Shown here: piece by piece, positions 7,501 to 17,601 of the stretch | Numbering within the stretch: the stretch's first letter is position 1 | Layout: every line of letters begins with the position of its first letter | Assembly: GCF_000710465.2 (NCBI RefSeq) | Contig: NZ_JAIZ01000687.1 | Coordinates: 7,711 to 61,258, forward strand | Reading direction: 5' to 3' | DNA: 53,548 nucleotides | Source of the DNA: Kitasatospora sp. MBT63 | GTDB lineage: Bacteria > Actinomycetota > Actinomycetes > Streptomycetales > Streptomycetaceae | The notes under the pieces: model-generated | Database searches by the model: none | What the model was told of the DNA's origin: nothing | Seen by the model: only the letters and a program-made list of their open reading frames with translations | Made by a program: the position numbers and the translations under genes

Positions 7501-10035
7501 CTACTGCTGCCCGAGCCGGAGGTAGAAGAACAGGTCGAGGTCGGCGGCTCGCTGGGGATCGCGCTCGGAGACGAGCAGTTCTCGTCGTGTGTCCCGAGCG
7601 CTCGTTCCCAGATGCTCGGCGTTCAGGTAAACCGGGCCTTCGGTTTCGGGGTCGATCGCCCAGACATGGGCGGACCGGACCCGCAGCCGGCACAGGACCC
7701 GAGGAAGCCTGCCGCCCTTCCACCCGCTGGACCCGACGCTCTCCGTGTCGACGATACGGGTGCCCCACTGATGCTGCGGCGCGGTCGAGAAGAACGTGCG
7801 CGTCATCGCCGAGGGCCGCCACTCCAGGGTGCCGACCGGCCCCTCGGCCGTGGTCACCTGTCCGTCGAGGCGTACCCGGTGGAACCCGAACGGAGCGGTG
7901 AGCCCGCCGCTTTCGCCGTCGAAGCCCGACGCGCGTGCCCAGTAGACCTTGTCCGGGTCCGTCCCGGGGTACGGCAGGTCCAGTTCGACCTCGACGACCG
8001 GATCCGTCGGCCTGGGCGTCGACGCCAGCTGCACCGGCTCGCCCCGGAGGGTCGTGCCCAGGCTGATCCCCCCGACGAACGCGTCGTACGGCACCTCCAG
8101 CCCGTTCAGGATGAGCGACGTCCTCCGCACGCCGCTATCGACGTCGTGCCGAACCAGATCGCGGGGCCTCTCCTCGGGGTCGAGCAGTCTGATCGAGTCG
8201 AGCAGGAGGGTCGGGGCTTCCACGTCACCGCTGATGTTGGCGCACAGCACGTCGAGCGCGTCCTGCACCGTGCTGGTGTCCTGGAACAGGTTGCACCCGC
8301 GGGGTCGATAGCTCGTGGCCAGGGCCGTACGGAAGCGCGCGGTGAACTCCAGCGGTGGGCCCTCGGGGGTGCCGGTGGCCGAAGCGAGCGTCGCCCGGAC
8401 CTGGTGGGGCTTTCCGATGTGGGAGTTGAGGGACCATGCGACCTCGCACAGACCCTCGGCGTCGGTCTGCGTAGTGAAGGTGCTCGCCTCGTCGACGGTC
8501 GTCCCTGCCACCCGGCTCGGGACACCGCCCGGGGGCATGCTCCAGGTCACCGTGGCCCCTTGGACAGGGGTGCGTCCGCGCATCACCGCGACCCGCAGCA
8601 GGCCGGGCGCGGTGACGTAGTCGGTTCCGGAGGGTGCGAACAGGTCCTGGCCGTCACCACCCCGATACAGCAGCGCACGGTCGGTCAGCGCCGCGGCCGG
8701 CACCCGGCAGTCCTGGGCGGACGTCGGGCCGGTGAGAGTGGCGAGCGGGGCGTAGCGGATCTCCGGGCCGTGCGGCGGCTCCGCCTGGTCCTTCGGCCAG
8801 TCGATCGACCCGTCGGCCCGGGCGTAGAACGTCCAGAAGTCGCCGCGGCGGAACACGCCGTCGCTGCCGCCGCCGAGCCGCATCCGCAGGCCGTCGCCGA
8901 GGTCGAGGAGCTGGGAGCGCCCCGGGTCATCGGCCGACGGCCGCACCGTCGCGACGCCCGTGCCGTTCGGGTAGGCGTCCCAGAGCCGCAGGAACCAGCC
9001 CGCGGGTCGGTCCTTGACCAGGTCCGCCATGCCCGCCGCCGCGGCCTCCAACGTGACGACGTCGTTCGTCGCGCGGTTGACCTGGAAGAGCCTCTCCCGG
9101 CGGGCGGCGTCGCGGGGGTCGACGTCGTCGTGCTCCGACACGAATTCGGCGTAGGCCCCGGGAGCGAACCAGTTGAGCGGGTCGAGGGCCGGCGGCTCGA
9201 CGGTGATCCTGGTGCCGTCCACCTGCACGATCCCGGCCAGCACGGACGCGTTGCGCCGGGACAGCTTCAGGGTGAGCCCGTCCAGGCCGAACTGTGGGCC
9301 GTCCGCGGCCTGGTGGTCCGTACGGGGGATGCCATCGTGCACCTCGATCCGGTACAGCAGGTTCTCCGGCCTGGAGTACCCGCCCTGCGGGGCCAGCGAG
9401 CAGGGATCGGTGTCCGGCGCCGCGGTGTCCGGCAGCACGGTCAGGGTGCCCGACGACGGTCGCACCAGTGTGAGCCAGGCGGGCTGCGTCATCGAGGCGG
9501 CGCAGCCGGGGCGCCCGCCCAAGCCGCCGTCGAGGGCGAGCGGGAACACCTGCCAGTCGATCAGGGCCCGGCCCGCGGCCTGGGCGTCCCCGAGCGCCGG
9601 ATCGGCGTACTTCACCTCCTCGACCGGGTCGACGTACCGGATCAGTGACTTGAGCACGAGCACCACCGGGGCGTCCGCGGTGGCGGCTGGGGTGGTGTCG
9701 GTGCGGGGGTGCGGCTGGGTGCTCAGCAGGCAGTTCGCGGTGGTGTTCTCCACCAGCCAGCCGCCGAGGTAGCCGTGGCCCCTCCCGAGCCCGCAGGCGT
9801 CCGGCGTCGCCGCCGGTGTCACCGCGAAGGCGGCCGACCCGGGCGGGACCACGAGGCATCCGTGGCTGCCGAGCATGTCGTCGGTGGCGGTCTCGATGCG
9901 GTCGAGCAGGTGCCCGCTCTGCTGGTCGAGGTCGGCGTCCAGCAGTACCTGCCCCTGCCGGCCCAGCAGCGAACGCGGCCGCCGGTCGTCCTTGGCCCGG
10001 ACTGTCAGGCGCGTGGCGTCGTTACGGGTGGTCAT
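7501..10035 (-). CDS. eCIS DUF6519 protein with Ig-like domain
   Basis: The 844-residue last gene of the eCIS operon. The N-terminal part has the DUF6519 signature (RSLLGRQGQVLLDADLDQQS, then LLDRIETATDDMLGSHG), a family encoded with contractile injection systems. The central part is beta-rich. Around residues 570-650 there is an Ig/Big-like module (TVTWSMPPGGVPSRVAGTTV, EGLCEVAWSLNSHIGKPHQV) of the kind found in fibres and adhesins. The C-terminal part is again beta-rich (HVWAIDPETEGPVYLNAEHL). The start was set at ATG 10035 because it overlaps the stop of the preceding gene as ATGA; the frame stays open upstream but with non-coding texture. Likely role: outer baseplate or fibre-like component that gives target contact. 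Family fairly sure, role inferred. Confidence 0.85.
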   Translation of the reverse strand: MTTRNDATRLTVRAKDDRRPRSLLGRQGQVLLDADLDQQSGHLLDRIETATDDMLGSHGCLVVPPGSAAFAVTPAATPDACGLGRGHGYLGGWLVENTTANCLLSTQPHPRTDTTPAATADAPVVLVLKSLIRYVDPVEEVKYADPALGDAQAAGRALIDWQVFPLALDGGLGGRPGCAASMTQPAWLTLVRPSSGTLTVLPDTAAPDTDPCSLAPQGGYSRPENLLYRIEVHDGIPRTDHQAADGPQFGLDGLTLKLSRRNASVLAGIVQVDGTRITVEPPALDPLNWFAPGAYAEFVSEHDDVDPRDAARRERLFQVNRATNDVVTLEAAAAGMADLVKDRPAGWFLRLWDAYPNGTGVATVRPSADDPGRSQLLDLGDGLRMRLGGGSDGVFRRGDFWTFYARADGSIDWPKDQAEPPHGPEIRYAPLATLTGPTSAQDCRVPAAALTDRALLYRGGDGQDLFAPSGTDYVTAPGLLRVAVMRGRTPVQGATVTWSMPPGGVPSRVAGTTVDEASTFTTQTDAEGLCEVAWSLNSHIGKPHQVRATLASATGTPEGPPLEFTARFRTALATSYRPRGCNLFQDTSTVQDALDVLCANISGDVEAPTLLLDSIRLLDPEERPRDLVRHDVDSGVRRTSLILNGLEVPYDAFVGGISLGTTLRGEPVQLASTPRPTDPVVEVELDLPYPGTDPDKVYWARASGFDGESGGLTAPFGFHRVRLDGQVTTAEGPVGTLEWRPSAMTRTFFSTAPQHQWGTRIVDTESVGSSGWKGGRLPRVLCRLRVRSAHVWAIDPETEGPVYLNAEHLGTSARDTRRELLVSERDPQRAADLDLFFYLRLGQQ

Positions 10036-12506
10036 GGCTTGTTCCTCCGTGCGGTCACGGCGCTGGAGCGCGTGTCGTCGATGATTCCGGCCTCCAGGGC
10101 GACCGGGAGGTACTCCTCCGTCAGAGCCCGCACGTTGGCCACGGCGATGCCGTACGCCGCGTCGGCGAAGGCGCCCATCTCGGCCTCGTCCTCGCCTCCC
10201 GAGCGGATGCTGTCGGGAGCCAGCGGGTGCAGCAGGGCCAGCGTCGGCTCGTCGGTGGAGGTGTCCAGGAAGAGGGGTTCGTTGGCGAGCCGGACGGCCT
10301 CGGCCTCGGCCGGGGCCAGCGGTCGGTGCGCGGCCCGCTCGGCCGCGGCCAGTGCGAGGGACGGCTGGCAGCGGAACGTGCGCGGTGTTGCGGAGCCGGG
10401 GGGCACATAGCTGTACCGCACACACCCGCTCTGCCGGCGGGTCACCTGGACGGGCTCGGTGAACAGGGCGTTCGTCGCGCGCAGGGAGCGCAGAGACGAT
10501 GTCCCCAGCACGGTGACGTTGCTCAGGGTGACGTCGAGGGCCGGGGCGGCGAGGGCATCGCCCGGTGCGTCGTCGGCGGTCACGACACTGTCGCTGACCA
10601 CGAGTTCGCCGCTCACCCGGTGGGTGGTGTCCCCGAGCCTCAGCGGGCCGCAGATCGTGCGGTCGATCGTGACCCGGACCCCGTCGAGCTCACCGTCGGC
10701 GCCGACCGCGACCTCGCCCGGGGCACGCACCGTGACGTACCGCAGTTCCAGCCCGGCGAGTGCCCCGCTCCGGAGCCGCAGGCCGCGGGTGAGCTCCAGA
10801 CCGTCGAGCACCAGCCGGCCGGCCGGAGCGCTTGCGGCTCCCGTTCCGCGCAGGACCCGCATCGGTGCGTCCACCGTGTAGCGCCGCTCCCGGCGGACGA
10901 CGAACCCGCGCAGGGCGGGGTCGGCCGGCGCACCGGGCGTCTCCTGCGGGCGCCGCCACTGGGCGGCGACGAGATGCACCTCGGCTCCGGGCGGCACCGT
11001 CACGTCGAACGTCGTCGAATCGGCCGGGGCTGCCTCCAGATCGCAACGGGCCAGCAGGACCAGGCTGCGCCGCCCCGCACCCTGGGCGGCGACCTCGGCG
11101 AGGGCGGCCGCGAGCGTGGGGACGGTGCGGCCCGAGGTCTCCGTGGAGCCGCCGGTCGGGGCGACGGCGTCGACCACCCAGACCAGGTCCTTCGAGCCAC
11201 CGGTGTCCCGGATGTCGAACGGCTGGTCCGGGGCGTTGCGGTCCTGGGGGCCCGCGCCGACTGCCCGGCCGGCGGCGGTGGTGCAGGCCACCCGCACCTC
11301 GGCGACCTCCGGCAGTCCTGGGGCCCCGGGCAGGGCGATCCGCCCGGTCACGGGGTCGACGGCGCAGGCGATCGGACGCTTGGCGCTCCGGCGCTCCGGG
11401 CTTTCGGCCCCGGGCTCGTACCAGGTGTGCGTCACCTCGGCGGCCGGCCGGCCGGTCGGCGGCGACTCCAAGTTGACGATCCGGATCTCCTCAGGCGGGA
11501 CCCGTTCAAAGTCGGGCCGGCCCTCCCGCCGGAGGAAGACGGTGAACGGCGCCCCGGCGTGGTCGAACCACGGCCGGTCGGGAAGCTGGGGCGGCCGCTT
11601 CTCCAGCCAGGCGGCGCGGAGCTCCGCGGTCTCCTGGTGCAGTGGGAGGCGGCGCAGCCGGTCGGGCAGGTCGACCTCCCGGGGCCTGGTGCCTGCGGCG
11701 TCGGCGCGGCGGTCGGGGTTGAACAGGCGCAGTTTGGCGCCGGGCTGCTGCGCCAACTGGAAGAGGCCCGGTAGTGGCGGTGTGCCGACCTCCCACCGCC
11801 GGGCCCTCGGGAGTCCGGCGACGTCCGCCGTCGTGACGTGCTCCACCGTCGGAGCGGGGAAGGTCATGACCAGTGGCCGCAGGAGGTGCACGCCCACCGA
11901 GGTCGGCGCGTGGCGCCCGGCGGGCCGGCCCGGCCGGGGCTGGTCGACCCGGCGGACGTCGAGCAGGCGGGGCAGCCGGTCGAAGGCGCCGCCGACCGAG
12001 GACGCCGTCCCGCCCGATGTGGGATCGGCGGTGGTCGGCCGGTCCGCCCGCAGGTCAAGCAGGTGCCCGAGCCGGGCCAGCCGCTGGTGGTACTCGACCA
12101 CGACCGCGGGCAGGCCGGTGACGTCGGCGGCGGCCGACTCCACGACGCGGGCCGTCCCCTTGCCGCGCCGGTACCGGATCGTGTTGGCCACGAAGGCCCG
12201 ACGGCCGGTCCCGCCGTCTCCCGGAACGCGGTGCAGCGCGGGCGCGGCGACGAGGGCGGCGATCGCGGCGAGAGCGGCCTCGTCGGCGGTCTCCACGAAC
12301 AGTGCGTCGTACCACGCCTCGATCTCGGCGTCGATCTCGGCGCTCGCCAGGCCCAGCACGCCGAACAAGGCCCGCAGAGCGCCGGTGGAAGCCAGGTCGG
12401 CCTGGCGCACATGGGCGGGCAGCAACCCGTACAGGGCTGTGGCGACGGCCTCCACGCGGGTCTCCGGCAGGGCCGTCCCGTCGTACGCGGTGGTCGGTGC
12501 ACTCAT
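10032..12506 (-). CDS. eCIS P2-gpI-like phage tail protein with beta-helix-like C-terminus
   Basis: 824 residues. The N-terminal 180 residues match the pattern of phage tail protein I as seen in contractile injection systems: GLLPAHVRQAD, then LFGVLGLASAEIDAEIEAWY and FVANTIRYRRGKGTARVVES. The middle carries baseplate-like beta segments. From about residue 560 there are short alternating strands with regular Gly/Asp turns (LRVLRGTGAASAPAGRLVLD, LRLRSGALAGLELRYVTVRA, GELVVSDSVVTADDAPGDAL), which suggests a right-handed beta-helix, a usual receptor-binding fold. Its start overlaps the stop of the gpJ-like gene and its stop overlaps the DUF6519 gene, both as ATGA. Likely part of the baseplate periphery linking wedges to fibres. 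Confidence 0.85.
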   Translation of the reverse strand: MSAPTTAYDGTALPETRVEAVATALYGLLPAHVRQADLASTGALRALFGVLGLASAEIDAEIEAWYDALFVETADEAALAAIAALVAAPALHRVPGDGGTGRRAFVANTIRYRRGKGTARVVESAAADVTGLPAVVVEYHQRLARLGHLLDLRADRPTTADPTSGGTASSVGGAFDRLPRLLDVRRVDQPRPGRPAGRHAPTSVGVHLLRPLVMTFPAPTVEHVTTADVAGLPRARRWEVGTPPLPGLFQLAQQPGAKLRLFNPDRRADAAGTRPREVDLPDRLRRLPLHQETAELRAAWLEKRPPQLPDRPWFDHAGAPFTVFLRREGRPDFERVPPEEIRIVNLESPPTGRPAAEVTHTWYEPGAESPERRSAKRPIACAVDPVTGRIALPGAPGLPEVAEVRVACTTAAGRAVGAGPQDRNAPDQPFDIRDTGGSKDLVWVVDAVAPTGGSTETSGRTVPTLAAALAEVAAQGAGRRSLVLLARCDLEAAPADSTTFDVTVPPGAEVHLVAAQWRRPQETPGAPADPALRGFVVRRERRYTVDAPMRVLRGTGAASAPAGRLVLDGLELTRGLRLRSGALAGLELRYVTVRAPGEVAVGADGELDGVRVTIDRTICGPLRLGDTTHRVSGELVVSDSVVTADDAPGDALAAPALDVTLSNVTVLGTSSLRSLRATNALFTEPVQVTRRQSGCVRYSYVPPGSATPRTFRCQPSLALAAAERAAHRPLAPAEAEAVRLANEPLFLDTSTDEPTLALLHPLAPDSIRSGGEDEAEMGAFADAAYGIAVANVRALTEEYLPVALEAGIIDDTRSSAVTARRNKP

Positions 12507-15097
12507 CCGGTCAGCTCCGTGAAGGTGATGTCAGGCCCGGCGACGGACAGCAGCCGGGCCGGGTCCAGCCGGGGCCGGCCGGTGCTCGGGTCGGTCACCA
12601 TGGCCGCGGCGGGGCAGGGGAGTCGTCCTTCGGCGTCCTCGGCCGCACCCGGCGCCGAGATTGCGGTGAGTACGGCGGCCACCACCCCGGGGACGTGCTG
12701 CACCGTGGCGATGATCTGCGAGCGGTGCACGGCGGTGCCGAACGGACGGGCCCGTCGGCCGAAGTCGCGGACGAGGGCGGCCCGGACGGCGGCCTCCACG
12801 GCCGGCCGGGGCAGGGCCGGGTCCGAGGCGAGCGCCAGTCCCACCGACATCGGCAGGTCGACGAACCCGGCGATCGCCACGTGCGTCCCCGGTGGCGAGG
12901 CCGCCACCAGCGCCTCGTGCAGGCCGGTGACCAGGTCGGAACCGGCCGCCGGCGGATCGAAGGACGTGGTGGCGACGGTCAGGCAGACGATCCGGCGCAG
13001 CCCCGCCCGCAGTTCCACGACCGAGGCTCTGCCGACCCCCCGGTATCCCTGGGCGAACGCCTCGAAGTCGGCCAGGGAGACCACCCGGTCCAGGGTCCGG
13101 ATCGTCTTTGGGGCGGAGCTGCGCAGCTCCTCGACGGTCTCGGCGTCGCTGCCGCCCGCCGCGGGCAGCGGGTTGGTCACCGTGGCGATCCCGTTCACCG
13201 GTGTGAGGATCTGGGTCAGCCGGTCGTTCGGGAGGTTTCCGGCCGATCCGCCTCCGATCCGGTAGCGGGCGGAGACGTTGCCCGTCCCGCTCGGCAGGCG
13301 GCCGGCGAACTGCACCTCGGCCCCGCCCTCGGGTTGGTCGGTGACCCGGAACCGGAGGCTGTCCGGCCCCTCGTCGTACAGAGTGTCGGCCGGCTCGTAG
13401 CGCCGGTCGTCGACCCGGATCTCGATCGCCGGGGCATATCCGCGCGTGCCCGGTGCGGCGAGCCGGGCGAGCGGCGACTGCTTGAGGGGGAAGCGCGGCA
13501 ACGCGACCGTCCGATCGCCTGATCCCAGGATCTCGGCGCCCGCGGCGGGTGTCCGGGCGTGCGAGGACGGGACGATGTTGGCGAGCACGGTCAGCGTGGC
13601 GCCGGTCCACCTCCCGACCGGCGGTCGCTCGAGGACCACGAGCGTCGCCCGTTGCTCCGGCGAGCCGCCCGTGCGGATCTCGGTCCGCAGCACCGTCGCC
13701 GCCTCGGACATCGGCTCGCCGTCGGCCGTCCGCCCGGTGAGGATCACGCGCCGCCCGGGCGGCAGTACGACCGCCCCGGTCAGGTAGAACCGGTCGGGCA
13801 GGTTCTCCGACACGAAGGCCGGGTGCTGCGCTGGTGACGCGGTGCCGGTGATCGGCAGGACGCGATCCTCGGGGTGGACCAGGAGGTCGCCCCGGGCGGT
13901 CTCCAGCTGGATCGTTGTCTCGCGGACCTTGGACTTGAAGGCGGTGGCGAGGGCGGTTCCGAGGGTGACGAGGGTGCATCGGGCGGAGAGGCCGAAGTCC
14001 GACCGTGCCGTCTCCCGGGCGGCGACGATGCGTTCGACACCGGGATGCGATTGGTCGGAGCCGGAGTCCAACACCACGGCGCGGCCCGGCGCGGCCGCCG
14101 GGTGCACGGAATCCAGGTGAATGCGCCAGGCCTCGCCGGAGACGCTGCCGACAAAGAAGTCCGCCCAATCGATGGGCAGCGCACGCTTAGGAAGAGCCTT
14201 GCCACGCGCCCGGCGCACCGCCTCCGGCATGAACATGAGGTCCGGCGCGGTGGCGCCGAACGGCTGGGCACGCTGCCCGAGAAGGATCACCGTGCCGGGG
14301 CGGGACGGCGCCGTCAAGGCATCGGCCACGGTGAGCAGCTCACCGGCGGCGAGCGTGAGCACGGTGCGTGCGGGCACCGCGGCGGCCGCGATCTCTACCG
14401 CTGTGACCAGGGCGAACAGCCAGGAGGCTGTGCCGGTCTGCGTCGGACCGGCGTGGACCAGCACCCGGTCGCCGACCCGCGCACCCAAGGCGACCCCCTC
14501 GACCTCGACGCCCGTGGTGGCGGCCGAGATCACCGGCAAGGCCGGGGCGCGCAGCGGCCGGAGCGCGTTCCACCCGGCGCGGGCCTCCACCGCCGAGTCC
14601 GTCTCGAAGGTCACCGGCTGGCCGCCCTGCTCGGGCACCGAGGCCACCTGGAGGCCCTGCGGGATCGTCACGACGTCCGGCACACCAGGAGTCACGGCGC
14701 CCTCGGGCGCACCCGGCGTGCCGACCCGGAAGGACAGCAGAGCGTCGGCGGCGATCGCCGGCCGGGGCAGGTGGCCCAGCATGCCGGTCAGCCGGACCAG
14801 CGCCGCGCGGTCCTCGGTACCGGGCAGCGTGGAGTCCACGGCGAGCCGGTGCAGTGTCCAGCCCAGCACGTGGTGCGCACCGGCCGCCGCCGCGAGCAGG
14901 GCGACGGCGGGATCATCAGGCGCGCGCCCGAGCGTCGCCAGCGGCCGGCCACCGAGGGCCTCGGCCCGCGAGATCCGGTCGAGCAGCCGCTCCAGGATCG
15001 CGCCGTAGCGGAACCGCGCCGGGGCACCCGGGAGCTGCCCGGAATCGACGTGCGGGCCCGCCGCGGAGTCCCCACTGTTGCCGCATCCGCAGCTCAT
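12503..15097 (-). CDS. eCIS gpJ-like baseplate assembly protein 1
   Basis: 864 residues, a length typical of eCIS 'putative baseplate assembly protein' genes (Afp11/12, gpJ/gp6-like wedge). The N-terminus is small and Cys-rich (MSCGCGNSGDSAAG), then ERLLDRISRAEALGGRPLAT and a helical region. The diagnostic wedge segment comes near the C-terminus (VVSLADFEAFAQGYRGVGRA), followed by AAVRAALVRDFGRRARPFGT and a periplasmic-binding-like beta-alpha-beta. In T4 the matching protein, gp6, forms the ring that moves during contraction. The gene overlaps both neighbours by ATGA and sits directly behind a second gpJ-like gene, the usual tandem order in streptomycete eCIS loci. Confidence 0.9.
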   Translation of the reverse strand: MSCGCGNSGDSAAGPHVDSGQLPGAPARFRYGAILERLLDRISRAEALGGRPLATLGRAPDDPAVALLAAAAGAHHVLGWTLHRLAVDSTLPGTEDRAALVRLTGMLGHLPRPAIAADALLSFRVGTPGAPEGAVTPGVPDVVTIPQGLQVASVPEQGGQPVTFETDSAVEARAGWNALRPLRAPALPVISAATTGVEVEGVALGARVGDRVLVHAGPTQTGTASWLFALVTAVEIAAAAVPARTVLTLAAGELLTVADALTAPSRPGTVILLGQRAQPFGATAPDLMFMPEAVRRARGKALPKRALPIDWADFFVGSVSGEAWRIHLDSVHPAAAPGRAVVLDSGSDQSHPGVERIVAARETARSDFGLSARCTLVTLGTALATAFKSKVRETTIQLETARGDLLVHPEDRVLPITGTASPAQHPAFVSENLPDRFYLTGAVVLPPGRRVILTGRTADGEPMSEAATVLRTEIRTGGSPEQRATLVVLERPPVGRWTGATLTVLANIVPSSHARTPAAGAEILGSGDRTVALPRFPLKQSPLARLAAPGTRGYAPAIEIRVDDRRYEPADTLYDEGPDSLRFRVTDQPEGGAEVQFAGRLPSGTGNVSARYRIGGGSAGNLPNDRLTQILTPVNGIATVTNPLPAAGGSDAETVEELRSSAPKTIRTLDRVVSLADFEAFAQGYRGVGRASVVELRAGLRRIVCLTVATTSFDPPAAGSDLVTGLHEALVAASPPGTHVAIAGFVDLPMSVGLALASDPALPRPAVEAAVRAALVRDFGRRARPFGTAVHRSQIIATVQHVPGVVAAVLTAISAPGAAEDAEGRLPCPAAAMVTDPSTGRPRLDPARLLSVAGPDITFTELTG

Positions 15098-17601
15098 CGG
15101 CCACCTCCGGTCGTGATCCGAAGACGTCCGCGCTCCGGGAAGCTCGGATCGTCACGCAGTTCGAGCACCTCGGCCGCCACCGGGCGGATGACCCCGCGGC
15201 CCAGCTCGCCCTGGGCGGGCCGCCCGAAGCGCTGGAACACCAGGGGGGTGACGCTCTGGACCCCGGGGACGGCCAGGACGGCGGCGAGCAGCGAGGAGAG
15301 GTACAGGGGGGTGCCGAAGGTGAACCGGTCGGGATGGAAGAACCCGGGCGCGCCACCGATCCCGGCGGGCGACAGGACCGCGCGCACCTGCCGGCCCACC
15401 TCGCTGCGCACCCGTCCGGGCTCGGCGCACACCGACAGGTCCACATCGAGCGGTACGGTGCGGGCCGCGCGGACCGCGACGTCGTACCCGGCCAGCCGGT
15501 AGGCCTCCAGATGGGCGAGCAGGCCGGCACGGAAGGCCGCGTCGACACCGGCACCGCCCTGCCGGTCGACGTGGACGAGTACGGTCTGCCAGGCGCCGGT
15601 CCAGCGCGGGACGGCGACGGCGTCGGAGACGCCGGGGTAGCGGCGGGCGGCCTCGGCATAGTCCTCGGGGATGACCGCGCGCTCCTGGCGGCGGAACGCC
15701 CGGGGGGCGGCCACCCGAACCGCCGCGTCCTCCTCCGGCGCCGTGCCGCCCGACGCCGCGACCGGGTTGGTCACTCGCGAGATCGGGAGGCTCCGGTCGG
15801 TGTCACGCAGGACGACGTGGCCCAGCGCGTCCGGTCCGAGGCTCCCGTCCGGGCCGGTGCCGAATCTCCCGCTCACCGCGAGGGCGTCACCCACGGCCGG
15901 CGCCAGGCCGTACCTGCCGTCGCCGAACCGCAGGACCGCACGGCCGTCCGGTCCGGTCTCGACGACGAAATCCCGGGAGAACCGCCCGCTCGCGAGCAGG
16001 TCCCGTCGGACGGTCCAGGGCGCGAAGGCGTCGAGCAGGGTGATCTGCGGAAGGCAGCGGGCGGGGTCGACGGTCACCAGGGCAGCGGCCGGCGTCGGCC
16101 CGGCGTCGGCCGGCCCGTGCTGCGCGACCCGTGCCAGGGGCCCGATTCCGCCGGTCACCCGGGGACGCCAGACCGTGCCCGCCTGCGGGGCGGCTGGGGA
16201 CAGCTGTGGCGTGAGCGCACCGGTGGCCGACGGCGGCAGGTGCAGATGTGCCGGCGGCGGAAGGGTCGCTCCGTGCTCGGCGAGGACGACGTTGCCCTGC
16301 GCGACGGCGCAGACGACGTGCCGTGCCGGGCCGGACGGCTGCGGTACGCGGGCGGTTACCGGCAGGTCGAAGGGCAGCGCGTCGGCCGCGTCCCACTCGA
16401 CGTCGATCAGCGGCGTGTCGTCGGCGAGGACGTCCGTCGCCGTCGACACGCGGGTCAGCCGTACGACGTGCCGGTGCGCCGGATCGGCGTCCTCCAGGCG
16501 CCCGGTGTCGGGTGCCGCGATTTCGGCAAGCAGAAGGAGGTGGCCGGGTTCGAGGCGTCCGGGCCCGTCGACCGCGTCCACCAGGGTGGCGGCGGTCGCG
16601 CCGGCGGGCAGCGTGCAGCTGTCGTCGCTCCAGGTGTGCAGGGCGATGTCGTCGCGCCGCCGCCACAGCTCCAGGTCGGCCAGGGTCTCGAAGACCACCG
16701 GCGAGGAGGCGAGGAGACCGGGGTAGTCGGCGGCCGCCACGACGGTGGGCAGCGCGTCCGAGCGGGGCAGTACCGGCGTCCCACCAGGCAGCAGGTGGCC
16801 CTCGCCGAGGGCGGAGCCCGGGTCGAGGGCGAAGCGGACAAAGGTGCGCGCGGAGGCGCCCTCGCCGGGTGTGTAGTCGAGCAGTCGGGCGTGGCGGGTC
16901 ACCGAGGTCCGGGTGCGAGCGGTGTCCAGGAACGCCTCCGTGCCCACCCAGTCGAGGGTGTAGCTCTGCTGGTCCGCGCGGAAGGCCAGCGCCTCGACGA
17001 TCGTGGTCGTCAGGTCGACCGGGTCGTCCTCGCGGAATCCCGGGACGAGCACCGCCAGCCGGTCCAGCATCAGCCGCCGGAAACCTGCCCAGTCGCGGGT
17101 GCGGTAGTCGAAGTGCGGGTCTGGCGGGGCCGGCTCCGGGGGGTCGGTGCAGCCGGGCTCGCAGTCGCCGTCCGCGGGGCAGTCAACCGCGAAGGAGAAG
17201 TCGACCGCGGAGAGCCGTGGGTCGATGAACGCCGGCGGAGTGGTCGTTCCCGGCCAGTCCACGATCGCGAGCCGGTACGTCGAGAAGTCGGTCGGCTGGC
17301 CGCCGGGCACGGTGACCGTGTACCGCGACACCTCCGAACCGCCCGGCGTCGCCGCCACGATCGGGTCCACGCGGGGCGCCGGGAACCGCACGCCCCCGGT
17401 GAGCGCGATGCGGTCGCCGGTGAGCGCGGCGAGCGGCAGCGGGAGAGGCTTGACGAGCACGATGTCGATCCGGGTCGGGTCGGCCGTCGTGCCGCCCCGG
17501 TGGACCTCCAGGTAGTCGATCCCGGACATGTCGGGCTGCCCCGACGCGGCCAGGGCGGACCGTCGGCGCTCGTCGCGGCAGTGGTAGCGGGCACCGGTCA
17601 T
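15094..17601 (-). CDS. eCIS gpJ-like baseplate assembly protein 2
   Basis: 835 residues from the ATG that overlaps the gp25 stop; the frame stays open further upstream without protein texture. Landmarks: FDYRTRDWAGFRRLMLDRLA and LTTTIVEALAFRADQQSYTL, then AFLDTARTRTSVTRHARLLD, all typical of gpJ-like wedge proteins, and RAVIPEDYAEAARRYPGVSD in the C-terminal third. An insertion with four clustered Cys (CPADGDCEPGC and a preceding Cys) might bind a metal, which is an inference. With its downstream paralogue it should form the inner wedge ring around the spike. Strong family call. Confidence 0.9.
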   Translation of the reverse strand: MTGARYHCRDERRRSALAASGQPDMSGIDYLEVHRGGTTADPTRIDIVLVKPLPLPLAALTGDRIALTGGVRFPAPRVDPIVAATPGGSEVSRYTVTVPGGQPTDFSTYRLAIVDWPGTTTPPAFIDPRLSAVDFSFAVDCPADGDCEPGCTDPPEPAPPDPHFDYRTRDWAGFRRLMLDRLAVLVPGFREDDPVDLTTTIVEALAFRADQQSYTLDWVGTEAFLDTARTRTSVTRHARLLDYTPGEGASARTFVRFALDPGSALGEGHLLPGGTPVLPRSDALPTVVAAADYPGLLASSPVVFETLADLELWRRRDDIALHTWSDDSCTLPAGATAATLVDAVDGPGRLEPGHLLLLAEIAAPDTGRLEDADPAHRHVVRLTRVSTATDVLADDTPLIDVEWDAADALPFDLPVTARVPQPSGPARHVVCAVAQGNVVLAEHGATLPPPAHLHLPPSATGALTPQLSPAAPQAGTVWRPRVTGGIGPLARVAQHGPADAGPTPAAALVTVDPARCLPQITLLDAFAPWTVRRDLLASGRFSRDFVVETGPDGRAVLRFGDGRYGLAPAVGDALAVSGRFGTGPDGSLGPDALGHVVLRDTDRSLPISRVTNPVAASGGTAPEEDAAVRVAAPRAFRRQERAVIPEDYAEAARRYPGVSDAVAVPRWTGAWQTVLVHVDRQGGAGVDAAFRAGLLAHLEAYRLAGYDVAVRAARTVPLDVDLSVCAEPGRVRSEVGRQVRAVLSPAGIGGAPGFFHPDRFTFGTPLYLSSLLAAVLAVPGVQSVTPLVFQRFGRPAQGELGRGVIRPVAAEVLELRDDPSFPERGRLRITTGGGR

